Part shown: positions 27,173 through 35,734 of the stretch, piece after piece
Layout of the letters: each line of letters opens with the position of its first letter
How positions within the stretch are numbered: the first letter of the stretch is position 1
Source: Prochlorococcus sp. AG-355-A09
GTDB lineage: Bacteria; Cyanobacteriota; Cyanobacteriia; PCC-6307; Cyanobiaceae
DNA length: 64,000 nt
Assembly: GCA_003280995.1 (NCBI GenBank)
Contig: QCDG01000006.1
Span: forward strand, 1 to 64,000
Direction of reading: 5' to 3'
Position numbers and translations under genes: made by a program
The notes under the pieces: model-generated
Databases searched by the model: none
What the model was told of the DNA's origin: nothing
Seen by the model: the letters and a program-made list of their open reading frames with translations, nothing else

Positions 27173-28231
27173 GTGTTACAAACTTACGGAAAATCTGATG
27201 TCACCTATGACTGGTACGCAGGGAATTCTGGTGTTGTTGGCCGTTCAGGTAAATTCATAGCTGCTCATGCTGCCCATGCAGGTCTAATGATGTTCTGGGC
27301 AGGAGCTTTTGGATTATTTGAATTGGCTCGTTACGACGCGAGTATTCCAATGGGTGCACAGAAAGCAATTGTTTTGCCTCACCTAGCAGGTATTGGAATT
27401 GGTGGCGTTGAAAATGGTGTTATTACAGAACCATATGGAATTGTTGTAATTTGCACATTACATCTAATTTTTTCAGCAGTATTAGGAGCTGGGGGATTAC
27501 TACATTCCAACAAATTTGCAGGTGATCTTGGAGACTACCCAGAAAATAGTAAGCCACAAAAATTTGATTTCGAATGGGATGACCCAGATAAATTAACTTT
27601 TATTCTTGGTCATCATCTAATCTTTCTTGGGCTTGGAGCAATTATGTTCGTTGAATGGGCTCGTATTCATGGAATTTACGACCCTGCAATAGGATCTACA
27701 AGACAAGTTATTTACAATTTAGACATTGCGGCTATCTGGAATCATCAATTTGATTTTTTAAAAATAGATAGTCTTGAAGACGTTATGGGAGGACATGCTT
27801 TCCTAGCTTTCCTCGAAATAATTGGAGGTGTTTTCCATATTTGTACTAAACAATTTGGAGAATATACAGAATTTAAAGGAAAAGGATTACTTGGCGCTGA
27901 GGCAATTCTGTCATACTCAGTTGTCGGTGTTTCTTATATGGCTTTTGTTGCTGCTTTTTGGTGTGCTTCAAATACAACCATATATCCAGTTGATCTATAT
28001 GGAGAACCTTTAAAGCTTCAATTTGAATTCGCTCCTTATTTTACTGATACAGTAGATTTAGGTTCAGGAGCGTATAGTTCAAGAGCCTGGCTTGCTAATA
28101 CTCATTTTTATTTGGGTTTCTTTTTCTTACAAGGTCATCTTTGGCATGCACTAAGAGCAATGGGATTTGACTTTAAGAAAATTGGTCAAGCTTTTGACAA
28201 TATTGAAAATACAAAAATTACTCAAAACTAG
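27173..28231 (+). CDS. pcb: Pcb divinyl chlorophyll a/b-binding light-harvesting protein
   Basis: Six-helix antenna protein of the Pcb/IsiA/CP43 superfamily, 352 aa. It starts in the family way, YDWYAGNSGVVGRSGKFIAA and HAAHAGLMMFWAGAFGLFEL, with paired histidines as chlorophyll ligands. Later come FILGHHLIFLGLGAIMFVEW and SLEDVMGGHAFLAFLEIIGG, then TKQFGEYTEFKGKGLLGAEA, and the last helix carries HFYLGFFFLQGHLWHALRAM. It lacks the long lumenal loop of CP43, as expected. The position after flavodoxin suggests a possibly iron-regulated copy; whether it is the constitutive PcbA or a second form such as PcbD cannot be settled here. A strong terminator follows. Confidence 0.95.
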   Translation: MLQTYGKSDVTYDWYAGNSGVVGRSGKFIAAHAAHAGLMMFWAGAFGLFELARYDASIPMGAQKAIVLPHLAGIGIGGVENGVITEPYGIVVICTLHLIFSAVLGAGGLLHSNKFAGDLGDYPENSKPQKFDFEWDDPDKLTFILGHHLIFLGLGAIMFVEWARIHGIYDPAIGSTRQVIYNLDIAAIWNHQFDFLKIDSLEDVMGGHAFLAFLEIIGGVFHICTKQFGEYTEFKGKGLLGAEAILSYSVVGVSYMAFVAAFWCASNTTIYPVDLYGEPLKLQFEFAPYFTDTVDLGSGAYSSRAWLANTHFYLGFFFLQGHLWHALRAMGFDFKKIGQAFDNIENTKITQN

Positions 28232-28242
28232 TTTAATCAATT

Positions 28243-28278
28243 AAAAAACCTCTCCTAATTAATAGGGAGGTTTTTTTT
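28243..28278 (+). terminator. intrinsic terminator after pcb
   Basis: An inverted repeat with AACCTCTC pairing with GGGAGGTT (one G-U pair) and an AT-rich loop is followed by eight T. It begins 11 bp after the pcb stop. Confidence 0.85.
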
Positions 28279-28307
28279 GTAGAATTATCTCATGTATTCA
28301 AAAATTA

Positions 28308-28958
28308 ATGGATAATCTACAAGAAATTGATTGTAAGGAGATTTTTAAAAAGGCTTATGAAAATCGCTACACTTGGAAACATGATTTTCATGGTTACCAA
28401 GGTAAATGTATTTTATTTACTAATGATAATACCTATAAAGGTGAATTTGTATTAGGTAAAGATTTTAAACCAAATATTCAAAATATAGAAGACGAGAAAG
28501 TTGTTAAAAGTATTGCCTCTCAGTTATTTGAAGTGTGTATACATAGGGTAAAGAGAGAATTTGAATCAGTGCACTCAGAAAATAATTTTAATTTACTTAA
28601 AAATTCTGAAAGTGGGATTGAAATGAGTGTTTCAGGTAAGAATCAAGGTGATAAATATAGAGTTAAAAATAACTGTATTAATATGGTCTATAGAAAAATT
28701 CATGGAACTATAATAGAAATTTTTGTAGAAGAATTTTTAGATACAGGAGCAGGCTCCCTCAGTAAAAAATATAGTAGTCAACAAATTGATCCAAAAACAC
28801 TTGAGATAAATCCTCAAAAATTGAAATACGAGGATGAATTTCTAAATATGGGTAAAGACGATTATTGGATATTAAATTCGAGAACAATAAAATACTTAAA
28901 CCAAAATCAAGAAGAAGAAACACAAAAGTTTGTCTTCGAGGATCTATGTTTATTTTAA
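28308..28958 (+). CDS. DUF3386 family protein
   Basis: Cyanobacterial DUF3386 protein, 216 aa, function unknown. Family features are a start with EIFKKAYENRYTWKHDFHGY, a run of antiparallel strands with GKCILFTNDNTYKGEFVL, the R-rich helix IASQLFEVCIHRVKREFES, and near the end TGAGSLSKKYSSQQIDPKTL and DDYWILNSRTIKYL. No signal peptide and no membrane helix, so likely soluble. It follows the pcb terminator, so it probably has its own promoter, and converges with the next small gene. Confidence 0.8.
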   Translation: MDNLQEIDCKEIFKKAYENRYTWKHDFHGYQGKCILFTNDNTYKGEFVLGKDFKPNIQNIEDEKVVKSIASQLFEVCIHRVKREFESVHSENNFNLLKNSESGIEMSVSGKNQGDKYRVKNNCINMVYRKIHGTIIEIFVEEFLDTGAGSLSKKYSSQQIDPKTLEINPQKLKYEDEFLNMGKDDYWILNSRTIKYLNQNQEEETQKFVFEDLCLF

Positions 28959-28969
28959 ATCAGGTTTTT

Positions 28970-29215
28970 TTATTCAACCAATCTAAACCCTTTATCAAGT
29001 AGTTTTTGATATAAGAGTCTTGCTCTAAAAGCTAGAATCTGCTCTTCATTTTCATTACTAATTACATGAAAATAATTATTATCTAATTTATTTTTGCTAA
29101 AGCATACATTTGCTTCTCCTAATCTTAAAGTCCAGTTCTCTTCTTTTGCTAAATGTTGATTAGGACCAAGATCCCAAGGACATTTTTCAGGATATTTTTC
29201 TCTCTTAGAACCCAT
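28970..29215 (-). CDS. conserved hypothetical protein
   Basis: An 81-aa protein with no family I can name. It starts MGSKREKYPEKCPWDLGPNQ, contains NWTLRLGEANVCFSKNKLDN with two cysteines overall, and ends in a helix FRARLLYQKLLDKGFRLVE. The length, ATG start and coding character are consistent with a real small gene. It converges with the DUF3386 gene with 11 bp between the ends. Confidence 0.6.
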   Translation of the reverse strand: MGSKREKYPEKCPWDLGPNQHLAKEENWTLRLGEANVCFSKNKLDNNYFHVISNENEEQILAFRARLLYQKLLDKGFRLVE

Positions 29216-29324
29216 ATGATTAATTTTAACTATCCAATATTAGTAAAAAATTTAAAGTATGGCTATGAAAAATAGTAGATGACTTTTTCATAGAGTTTTT
29301 GTTTAATGAAATACAATTAAAAAA

Positions 29325-29963
29325 TTATTCTTTGGTTGCGATTAAACAATAAAATGGGTCTTTATTTAAAAAATTAAAGATATTAAGAGCCGGTTCAGTA
29401 AACTTTTTGATAATTTTTGGTTCATTAAATCCGTTTGAGATTAATACTTTTCTTACATATTTGACCCTATCTTCTTCAGTAGATGAAGTCCATATGTTAG
29501 GAGCTTTATGCCAAAATGCTCTGTTTGAAAAAGCAATAATAATCTTGCCATTTTTACTCAATATTCTTGCAATTTCTTTGGTTAAATTCTCTGGATATTG
29601 TAAATATTGCCATGCGGCTACCATCAAGCAATAATCAACGCTTTCTTTCTCTAGGGGAATTTGTTGACTTAAATTAAAATTTTGAATCCAAAAAGAATCA
29701 AAAATTTTGTTTTTTTCAAGTTCTTTTCGGTTTAAACCATGACCAATAACTTTTTTATATTTTTTCCCTTTAGGTAAATAACTATCCCAACTAGACATTA
29801 AATCAAGGACGGTTGAATAATTATCAATTTCTTTTTCGTATAAATCTGATAGATTTTGCCTGAAGTTTGCATCTAGATGATAAACAAATTTGGGATCAGA
29901 ATAAAATTCTTCATCATTACTCTCATCGAGTTTTTTCCTTTGATAATTATTTAAAACTTCCAA
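29325..29963 (-). CDS. class I SAM-dependent methyltransferase
   Basis: A 212-aa Methyltransf_11-type protein. SAM-binding motif I appears in degenerate form as STVLDLMSSWDSYLP near 46-60; GHGLNRKELEKNKIF carries the expected acidic/hydrophobic second segment; ESVDYCLMVAAWQYLQYPEN matches motif IV/post-motif (D-x-x-x-x-x-x-x-x-x-H/Q-L) and KNGKIIIAFSNRAFW is motif V. Substrate unknown. In the usual motif I glycines are missing, so this is a divergent member. Upstream 147 bp separates it from the next plus-strand genes. Confidence 0.7.
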   Translation of the reverse strand: MEVLNNYQRKKLDESNDEEFYSDPKFVYHLDANFRQNLSDLYEKEIDNYSTVLDLMSSWDSYLPKGKKYKKVIGHGLNRKELEKNKIFDSFWIQNFNLSQQIPLEKESVDYCLMVAAWQYLQYPENLTKEIARILSKNGKIIIAFSNRAFWHKAPNIWTSSTEEDRVKYVRKVLISNGFNEPKIIKKFTEPALNIFNFLNKDPFYCLIATKE

Positions 29964-30110
29964 AAAACTAATTTATAATCTATATCTCAAATCTAGTAAA
30001 AAGAAATTCTAATTGTGTATTAGAAATTTATTCATTAGGTAAATTAATAATTCTCAAAAAAACTAGACATCTATCCAAAAAAAGTTAAATTATTAATTAA
30101 TGATTTAATA

Positions 30111-30284
30111 ATGATGATTGAGTTCAAGAGGAGCAAAAAAAACAGGTCTAAAAATGCTCTTTTCAATCCTTATAAAAACGGAATAAGTTCATACGATATG
30201 GCATTTCTTTCATCAAAAAAAATTTTGAAAAATAAAACTGTTTATCTAGAAAATGATTCTAAGAAAGATTATCTTGCTGCCTAG
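30111..30284 (+). CDS. small hypothetical protein (57 aa)
   Basis: A small open frame starting MMIEFKRSKKNRSKNALFNP and ending in SKKDYLAA, 57 aa. It is strongly basic at the N-terminus, with no membrane helix. It lies 2 bp before the tautomerase gene on the same strand, as expected for an operon partner. I do not recognise the family. It is in a good position and has an ATG, but no clear ribosome site, so support is moderate. Confidence 0.5.
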   Translation: MMIEFKRSKKNRSKNALFNPYKNGISSYDMAFLSSKKILKNKTVYLENDSKKDYLAA

Positions 30285-30286
30285 AG

Positions 30287-30619
30287 ATGCCTTATATTAA
30301 TGTTTCGACTTCAGCAAAAGTTAATGATAAAAGTAAATTACTCAAGGAAATTTCAATTCTTATTTCATCTTTAACTAAAAAATCAAGAAGTTTTGTTATG
30401 GCGAAAATAGATGATAATTGCCAAATGTATTTAGATGATGAGACCCCTTCTTGCTTTTTAGAAATCAAATCAATAGGTTCCTTAAATCCTTCAGAAATGG
30501 CAAGGCCAATATCAGATTTTGTATATGAAAAAATGGGGATCCCAATAGATAGAATTTATATTTCTTTTGAGGATGTGCCAGCTTCATTGTGGGCTTGGAA
30601 TGGAAGAACATTTGGTTAA
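30287..30619 (+). CDS. MIF-type tautomerase
   Basis: A 110-aa protein of the macrophage migration inhibitory factor/phenylpyruvate tautomerase family. The catalytic proline is expected directly after the initiator methionine, and the protein begins MPYINVSTSAKVND, so Pro1 is present. The remaining features fit the trimeric fold: FVMAKIDDNCQMYLDDETPS, then CFLEIKSIGSLNPSEMARPI, and the C-terminal RIYISFEDVPASLWAWNGRT, where W-x-W-N-G-x-T-F-G is typical. MIF-like proteins occur widely in marine picocyanobacteria; a physiological substrate is not known. Confidence 0.9.
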   Translation: MPYINVSTSAKVNDKSKLLKEISILISSLTKKSRSFVMAKIDDNCQMYLDDETPSCFLEIKSIGSLNPSEMARPISDFVYEKMGIPIDRIYISFEDVPASLWAWNGRTFG

Positions 30620-30641
30620 GAATTTATTAGATATAAGGCTT

Positions 30642-31028
30642 ATGGAAATAAATAAATTAGTCGATTTAAATGATTTTAGAACTGCACCTCAATTAAGTAA
30701 TAGTCAAGAAAAAAAACTTTTAGAGGAACTAGAAGCAAATATTTTTAATGCAGATTGGATAACAATAGGCATAATGGCACCTAGTGATTATAAAGCTATT
30801 GAAGCATTGCAATCAATTTCTAATAAATATTCCTCAATTAAATTTGGGAATCTTGGTTCCCTCCATGCTGATGGAGGTGTTTTTTTAAAAGCCAATCAAA
30901 AAACTAGTAATGTTTTTGTCAGATCTGAAAATGGTCTTGGAGAAGGAATTTTAATAACATGTCAGTTTGACGAAGGTGCTAAAGAATCTGATACTTTTGG
31001 ACCATTGCCATTAGATTTTTTTACATAA
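30642..31028 (+). CDS. DUF1824 family protein
   Basis: A 128-aa cyanobacterial DUF1824 protein, function unknown. Recognised by NADWITIGIMAPSDYKAIEA, the FGNLGSLHADGGVFLKANQK central strand pair and GLGEGILITCQFDEGAKESD followed by TFGPLPLDFF. I chose the ATG at 30642, 22 bp after the tautomerase stop; a longer frame beginning at 30567 would overlap that gene and add 25 residues (MRMCQLHCGLGMEE...) without family resemblance. Confidence 0.83.
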   Translation: MEINKLVDLNDFRTAPQLSNSQEKKLLEELEANIFNADWITIGIMAPSDYKAIEALQSISNKYSSIKFGNLGSLHADGGVFLKANQKTSNVFVRSENGLGEGILITCQFDEGAKESDTFGPLPLDFFT

Positions 31029-31185
31029 TTAATTCTTCATTTATTTTCATCAAGGATATATTTTTATGAAAGCTTTTTATCGGATGATATTTTTGAGGAA
31101 TTGGATTTTAAAATGTTTTTTTACTTTAAAGCTTTGTTATTATGTCTAGTGGCATTGATCTAAATTTTTCCACTATTTCAGTTAA

Positions 31186-32055
31186 ATGTTTTTTCAGGAT
31201 ATAATTCAAAATTTAAATAATTTCTGGTCAGAAGAAGGTTGTTTGATTATGCAGCCATATGACACCGAAAAAGGTGCTGGAACAATGAATCCGCATACTT
31301 TTTTAAGGGCAATTGGGCCAGAACCTTGGAGAGTGGCGTATGCAGAACCATGTAGAAGACCTACAGATGGACGTTTTGGCGATAATCCAAATAGGGCACA
31401 ACATTACTTTCAATATCAAGTAATAATTAAACCTTCACCGGAGGGAATACAGGAAAAATATTTGACATCTTTAGAATCTCTTGGAATCAATCCTAGAAAT
31501 CATGACATAAGATTTGTGGAAGATAACTGGGAATCACCAACACTTGGAGCCTGGGGTGTAGGTTGGGAAGTTTGGTTGGACGGAATGGAAGTTACTCAAT
31601 TTACTTATTTCCAACAATGCGGAGGTATAGATTGTAATCCAATCCCAATTGAAATCACTTATGGATTAGAGCGGATTGCAATGTTTTTGCAGGATAAAGA
31701 AAGTATCTGGGACTTAAATTGGAACAAAGATTTGAAATATAGCGATATTTGGCTTCAATTTGAAAAAAGTCAATGCTCTTATAATTTTAATGAATCTAGT
31801 GCTGACAATCTCAGAAAATTATTTGAAATTTATCAAGCTGAGGCAATTTCTTTAACAGAAAAGAAATTAACTTATCCTGCGCTTGATTTTGTTTTAAAAT
31901 GTAGTCATACATTTAATCTACTTGATGCAAGAGGTGTAATTTCTGTTACAGATCGAGCGCAATACATAGAAAAAATTAGAAAACTAGCGAGAGAAGTTGC
32001 ATCCTCATGGGTAGATGAAAGAGAATCCCTTAATTTCCCATTGATAAAAAATTAG
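31186..32055 (+). CDS. glyQ: glycyl-tRNA synthetase alpha subunit
   Basis: Catalytic subunit of the tetrameric alpha2beta2 glycyl-tRNA synthetase. It begins [20 protein letters not shown] and continues [20 protein letters not shown], with [20 protein letters not shown] (class II motif 2-like) and [40 protein letters not shown] is the motif 3 area. 289 aa is the usual alpha size. The beta subunit (glyS) is not adjacent; in cyanobacteria the genes are commonly unlinked. Confidence 0.97.
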   Translation: MFFQDIIQNLNNFWSEEGCLIMQPYDTEKGAGTMNPHTFLRAIGPEPWRVAYAEPCRRPTDGRFGDNPNRAQHYFQYQVIIKPSPEGIQEKYLTSLESLGINPRNHDIRFVEDNWESPTLGAWGVGWEVWLDGMEVTQFTYFQQCGGIDCNPIPIEITYGLERIAMFLQDKESIWDLNWNKDLKYSDIWLQFEKSQCSYNFNESSADNLRKLFEIYQAEAISLTEKKLTYPALDFVLKCSHTFNLLDARGVISVTDRAQYIEKIRKLAREVASSWVDERESLNFPLIKN

Positions 32056-32148
32056 TAAATTCAATTTACTGGGAAAAAACAGATAGTATCAAAAGTTACA
32101 CCGGAATGAAACTTATATTTCTTTCCTTTTTTGTTACGCTCGATACAG

Positions 32149-32171
32149 TATAGTTACCCAAATTATTTGGG
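32149..32171 (+). promoter_or_regulatory. porin promoter -10 and start-site hairpin
   Basis: TATAGT at 32149-32154 is a good -10. Starting 3 bp later, CCCAAATTATTTGGG (32157-32171) is a perfect inverted repeat with a one-base centre, lying about where transcription starts. It could be an operator or a stabilising 5' hairpin in the porin mRNA. The ribosome site GAGG follows at 32184-32187, four bases before ATG plus spacer AAA. Confidence 0.5.
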
Positions 32172-32191
32172 CTACTTTAGTGTGAGGTAAA

Positions 32192-33490
32192 ATGAAACTC
32201 TTCCAACAAATGTTGGTAGCAGGAGCATCTTTGAGCTTACTAGCTCCAGTTGCTTCGCAAGCTTCCGACGTTGTCAATATTGAAGAAATGAACAGCTACG
32301 CACGTAGCCAAGCAAAATCTTCGAGACTTGATAGCAAAACATTCATTAACGAAGTTAGTGAAGATATCGCAAACCTTAAAAGTCGTGTAGATGGCCTTGA
32401 GGTTAAACAAAATGAATTTGAAGCCGGTGGTTTCTCAGATACAACTACATTAGACGGTAAAGTTAATTTCACAGTCGGTGCCCTTTCTTATGATGGTTCT
32501 GGCACTGATACAGTTTCCAATGAGGCAGCTCTTTTCCAGTACATGTGGCAAGGAAACTTAAATACAAGTTTTACTGGAGATGACAATCTTTATGTAAGGC
32601 TTAAAACAGGTAACGCAAGTTCATGGACTAAGGATAAAGATCATGGCACTTATCTAAGTTCTTCAAAAGGTAATTCAAACGTATTAAAGGTAGACAAAAT
32701 TTGGTATCAGTTCCCTGTAGGCGAACAAAATACTGTTTTTGTCGGTCCATTGATCGAAAATTATTATATGCATGGAACTACTCCATCAATCTATAAGCCA
32801 GTACTTAAAGCGTTTACTCTTGGAGGAAATGCTGCTGCTTATGGTGCAAGCACGGATACTGGTGCGGGTTGGGTTTATAAGGCAGATAACGGATTTGCTA
32901 TAAGTTCAAATGTTGGTACAAAATCACATTCAACTCAAAAAAATGCAGATGGTGATTACATCGAATCTGGCCTTTTTACAGATCAATCAAAAACTAGTTG
33001 GGCAAACCAAATAGGAATAACTAAAGATCAGTGGGCTGTTTCTGCAATGGTTAACCTTAAGTACAATGATTGGGGTGATAGTTACTTCAGTACAGCTACT
33101 GGTGATGACCGTAATGAAAATAGTACTAACTATGGTTTAAGAGCTTGGTGGAGACCAGCTGAATCTGGTACTGCTACTCCTGAAGTATCTGTCGGTTATG
33201 ACTATTCAGTATTGGATGGTTATGATTCAAACGATACTACTGATGCTTTCTTTGTTGGTCTAACATGGTTGGATACTTTTAACGCAGATGATCGTCTAGG
33301 TGTTGCATTCGGCCAACCTCAAATGAGAGAAAACACTGGTGCTGAACCATTTATGTACGAAGTATATTACGCTTTCAAGGTTAATGACTCAGTTACTGTA
33401 ACCCCAGCAATTTTCGGAGCAACAAATGCTAACGGAACTGATGGAGAAGACTACACTGGTGCAGTAATCGAAACACAATTTAAGTTCTAA
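32192..33490 (+). CDS. outer-membrane porin (Som/OprB-like)
   Basis: A 432-aa secreted beta-barrel protein. The signal peptide MKLFQQMLVAGASLSLLAPV is followed by the cleavage region ASQA-SD. Residues 28-70 are a shortened SLH-like and coiled-coil segment (SYARSQAKSSRLDSKTFINE, then LKSRVDGLEVKQNEFEAGGF), as in cyanobacterial Som porins, followed by a barrel rich in alternating polar and aromatic residues. It ends in VIETQFKF with a terminal phenylalanine, the usual outer-membrane sorting signal. It is likely the major porin of the outer membrane. A clear promoter, hairpin and terminator surround it. Confidence 0.9.
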   Translation: MKLFQQMLVAGASLSLLAPVASQASDVVNIEEMNSYARSQAKSSRLDSKTFINEVSEDIANLKSRVDGLEVKQNEFEAGGFSDTTTLDGKVNFTVGALSYDGSGTDTVSNEAALFQYMWQGNLNTSFTGDDNLYVRLKTGNASSWTKDKDHGTYLSSSKGNSNVLKVDKIWYQFPVGEQNTVFVGPLIENYYMHGTTPSIYKPVLKAFTLGGNAAAYGASTDTGAGWVYKADNGFAISSNVGTKSHSTQKNADGDYIESGLFTDQSKTSWANQIGITKDQWAVSAMVNLKYNDWGDSYFSTATGDDRNENSTNYGLRAWWRPAESGTATPEVSVGYDYSVLDGYDSNDTTDAFFVGLTWLDTFNADDRLGVAFGQPQMRENTGAEPFMYEVYYAFKVNDSVTVTPAIFGATNANGTDGEDYTGAVIETQFKF

Positions 33491-33510
33491 AATATTCTTA
33501 AATTGCATTA

Positions 33511-33536
33511 AAAAACACCCATTTAGGGTGTTTTTT
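33511..33536 (+). terminator. intrinsic terminator after the porin
   Basis: AAAACACCC pairs with GGGTGTTTT around an ATTTA loop, followed by more T. Very strong. A second partial copy, TTGGGTGTTTTTTCG, follows at about 33553-33567 without its 5' arm. Confidence 0.9.
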
Positions 33537-33567
33537 CTCTTTGACAGCATTATTGGGTGTTTTTTCG

Positions 33568-33807
33568 TTACCAGCAGTTTTCTCCTTCGCCAATAGGAAT
33601 ACATGCGGATGACTTAGCTGCTTCGTCTGCTATTCTTTGTGCTTCTGCATCTAATTTGAAATCCGCATCTAAAGGCATATCAGTATTCCATTCTTTTAAT
33701 CCACCTAAATCATTTTCACCTGATTTAACTGAATTACTATCTGCCGTTGAAATAGCTAATGCGCTTGTAGCTGCGATAAAAATTGCAATTGAACTTTTTT
33801 TGGGCAT
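33568..33807 (-). CDS. small exported protein with C-terminal cysteine pair
   Basis: A 79-aa protein with a good signal peptide: MPKKSSIAIFIAATSALAIS then TADSNS. The mature part is acidic and ends DEAAKSSACIPIGEGENCW, with two cysteines nine residues apart at the C-terminus. No family recognised. An open frame on the opposite strand has none of these features. It is convergent with the porin, whose terminator lies beyond its end, and may be expressed independently. A periplasmic role is inferred only from the signal peptide. Confidence 0.7.
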   Translation of the reverse strand: MPKKSSIAIFIAATSALAISTADSNSVKSGENDLGGLKEWNTDMPLDADFKLDAEAQRIADEAAKSSACIPIGEGENCW

Positions 33808-33881
33808 TCGATAAATATAATCCCTTTTATAATAATCAATTTAAAACTAATATTCTTTTTGTTGTATAAAATGATTCTTAT

Positions 33882-34547
33882 TTAGTCTCCCATAACTCTT
33901 AGTAGATTTGAATAAGATTTAAAAATAAGATCAAGTTCGTCAGATCTGCCATGCTTTGTAAGCAAACTTCTTGCTCCTGCGTCCAAATCAAATAAATATT
34001 CCCTCTCTTCAATTGATCTAACATAACTTTCTATCCAACCCACGCATACTAATCTGTTACCACTATTTACTTTGCTAACTGCATGTAAGTAAGAGCTTGG
34101 GTATATGATAATCTGTCCAGCATTTAATTTGAATTTCTCTTCTGAATTCAATGTTTCAATAATTAATTCTCCACCTTCATAAGAATCTTTATTTGTTAAG
34201 GACAGAGTAAAGGATAAATCTGATCTACCTGAAGACATGTATGGATTATCAATATGTCTCCCATAATGCATATTTTTTGATGATTTTGTAAACATTATTC
34301 CATGAATTCTTTTTGGTATAGAAAAACTTTTTATTAATTGGTTCGAAAGGATCTTTTTATTAACTAATTGTGAGTACTTTTTTGATATTTCAGAATTTCT
34401 ATTTAATTGCAAATTATTTTTGACGATTGAGGCGTGACTGCCAGCAGTTTTTATCCCATCTTCCCAATTTTGAGTTTCATCCTCTAGATCTTTATTTATT
34501 AGGTTGATTTCTTCAGCATTTAATAACTGTTGAGTTAAATAATTCAT
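33882..34547 (-). CDS. PKHD-type Fe(II)/2-oxoglutarate dioxygenase (PiuC-like)
   Basis: Fe(II)- and 2-oxoglutarate-dependent hydroxylase of the PiuC/YbiX type. The first facial triad residues are His98 and Asp100 in MHYGRHIDNPYM, the distal histidine is His155 in PSSYLHAVSKV and Arg165 is the cosubstrate arginine. The N-terminal MNYLTQQLLNAEEINLINKD and KTAGSHASIVKNNLQLN are also typical. ATG at 34547 is chosen over a GTG two codons earlier. It is divergent from a periplasmic iron-binding protein gene, with 102 bp between, and PiuC-type genes are iron-linked in other bacteria; substrate unknown. Confidence 0.9.
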   Translation of the reverse strand: MNYLTQQLLNAEEINLINKDLEDETQNWEDGIKTAGSHASIVKNNLQLNRNSEISKKYSQLVNKKILSNQLIKSFSIPKRIHGIMFTKSSKNMHYGRHIDNPYMSSGRSDLSFTLSLTNKDSYEGGELIIETLNSEEKFKLNAGQIIIYPSSYLHAVSKVNSGNRLVCVGWIESYVRSIEEREYLFDLDAGARSLLTKHGRSDELDLIFKSYSNLLRVMGD

Positions 34548-34649
34548 ATGCACTATAAAAAATGATACATCTTTGTGTATAGAAGATCGCTTTTAGAGTT
34601 TTAACAGTTTTGATAGGTATAAAGTAACCATAGATACTAATTTGAAAAA

Positions 34650-35672
34650 GTGCAAAAACTCAAAAAACTATTTTATTCAGCACTAACATGTACATTTTTG
34701 CTCAACGTTAATATACCTGCTAATTCAACAGAAAAAGAAGTTAAAGTTTATTCAGGAAGACATTACAACACTGATAGGAGCGTCTATAAAAAATTTGCAG
34801 AAGAAACAGGTATTAAAGTAAGGCTTATTGAAGCTGCTGGGATATCTTTAATTGAAAGATTGAAGAGAGAGGGTAAGAATTCTCAGGCGGATTTAATTTT
34901 ATTAGTTGATGCTGCAAGAATTACAAATGCAGCCAAAGCTGGATTACTGCAACCTATAAAATCTTCTAATTTAGAAAATGATGTACCTGTTGGATTAAAA
35001 GATCCAAATAAGGAATGGTATGCATTGACCAGAAGAGTTAGAGTTATGATAGCCAATCCAAAAGTGGTAGATATCAGCAAGATTAATGATTACACTGATA
35101 TGGCAGATCCTTCTTTAAAAGGCAAAGTATGTTTAAGAAATAGAAAAAGTCCATATAATCAATCCTTAGTTGCTAATCAAATAATTAACAAAGGTGAATC
35201 AGAAACTAAAGCTTGGTTATCTGGTATGATTTCAAACGTTTCAAAACCTTTTTTCCCAGGGGATATTGCAATAATTAGAGCAGTTTCTAAGAAAAAATGC
35301 GGGGTAGGAATTGTTAATCATTATTACGTCGCAAGAATGTTAGCTGGTGTTAATGGAAGAAGAGATGCTTTGTATGCAAAAAAAACAAAGGTCCTTACTC
35401 CTAATCCTGCACACGTAAATATTAGTGCCGGCGGTGTTGCAAAATATGCAACGAATAAAAATGAAGCCATTCAGTTGCTTGAATTCTTAGCATCTCCCGA
35501 AGGAAGTAAAGGTTTAGCTGCTCCTACTTTTGAACATCCTTTGAAGGAAGTTAATCAGAATGAAATAGTGAAGAACTTTGGAGAGTTTACGCCTGATAGT
35601 GTAACTGTAGAAGACCTTGGAGAAAAAAATTCTCTAGCTATTAAATTGATGAAAGATGCAGGTTGGAATTAA
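34650..35672 (+). CDS. futA: FutA-type ferric iron ABC transporter substrate-binding protein
   Basis: Periplasmic Fe(III)-binding protein, 340 aa. Signal peptide MQKLKKLFYSALTCTFLLNV, cut near ANSTEKE. The mature protein has VKVYSGRHYNTDRSVYKKFA at the start with tyrosine ligands and IVNHYYVARMLAGVN near 225, where the YY pair completes the iron site, as in FutA/IdiA. SAGGVAKYATNKNEAIQLLE and LASPEGSKGLAAPTFEHPLK are also conserved. It starts with GTG. No permease or ATPase is in the window, so the rest of the transporter lies elsewhere. Confidence 0.94.
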   Translation: MQKLKKLFYSALTCTFLLNVNIPANSTEKEVKVYSGRHYNTDRSVYKKFAEETGIKVRLIEAAGISLIERLKREGKNSQADLILLVDAARITNAAKAGLLQPIKSSNLENDVPVGLKDPNKEWYALTRRVRVMIANPKVVDISKINDYTDMADPSLKGKVCLRNRKSPYNQSLVANQIINKGESETKAWLSGMISNVSKPFFPGDIAIIRAVSKKKCGVGIVNHYYVARMLAGVNGRRDALYAKKTKVLTPNPAHVNISAGGVAKYATNKNEAIQLLEFLASPEGSKGLAAPTFEHPLKEVNQNEIVKNFGEFTPDSVTVEDLGEKNSLAIKLMKDAGWN

Positions 35673-35734
35673 AAATTAAGATAATTATATAGTTCAAAAT
35701 TTTTTCTTTTTTATGTGCATACTTATAAAAAGCA

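Noticed and set aside
30567-30641. A longer start for the DUF1824 protein
   Set aside because: It overlaps the tautomerase coding sequence in another frame and adds residues with no resemblance to the family.
33557-33814. An 85-codon plus-strand frame
   Set aside because: The opposite strand encodes a convincing signal peptide and cysteine-ended protein, while this frame has no start signal and unusual composition.
34548-34649. A Fur box between the oxygenase and futA
   Set aside because: I looked for the GATAATGATAATCATTATC pattern; only scattered AT-rich partial matches were present, too weak to annotate.
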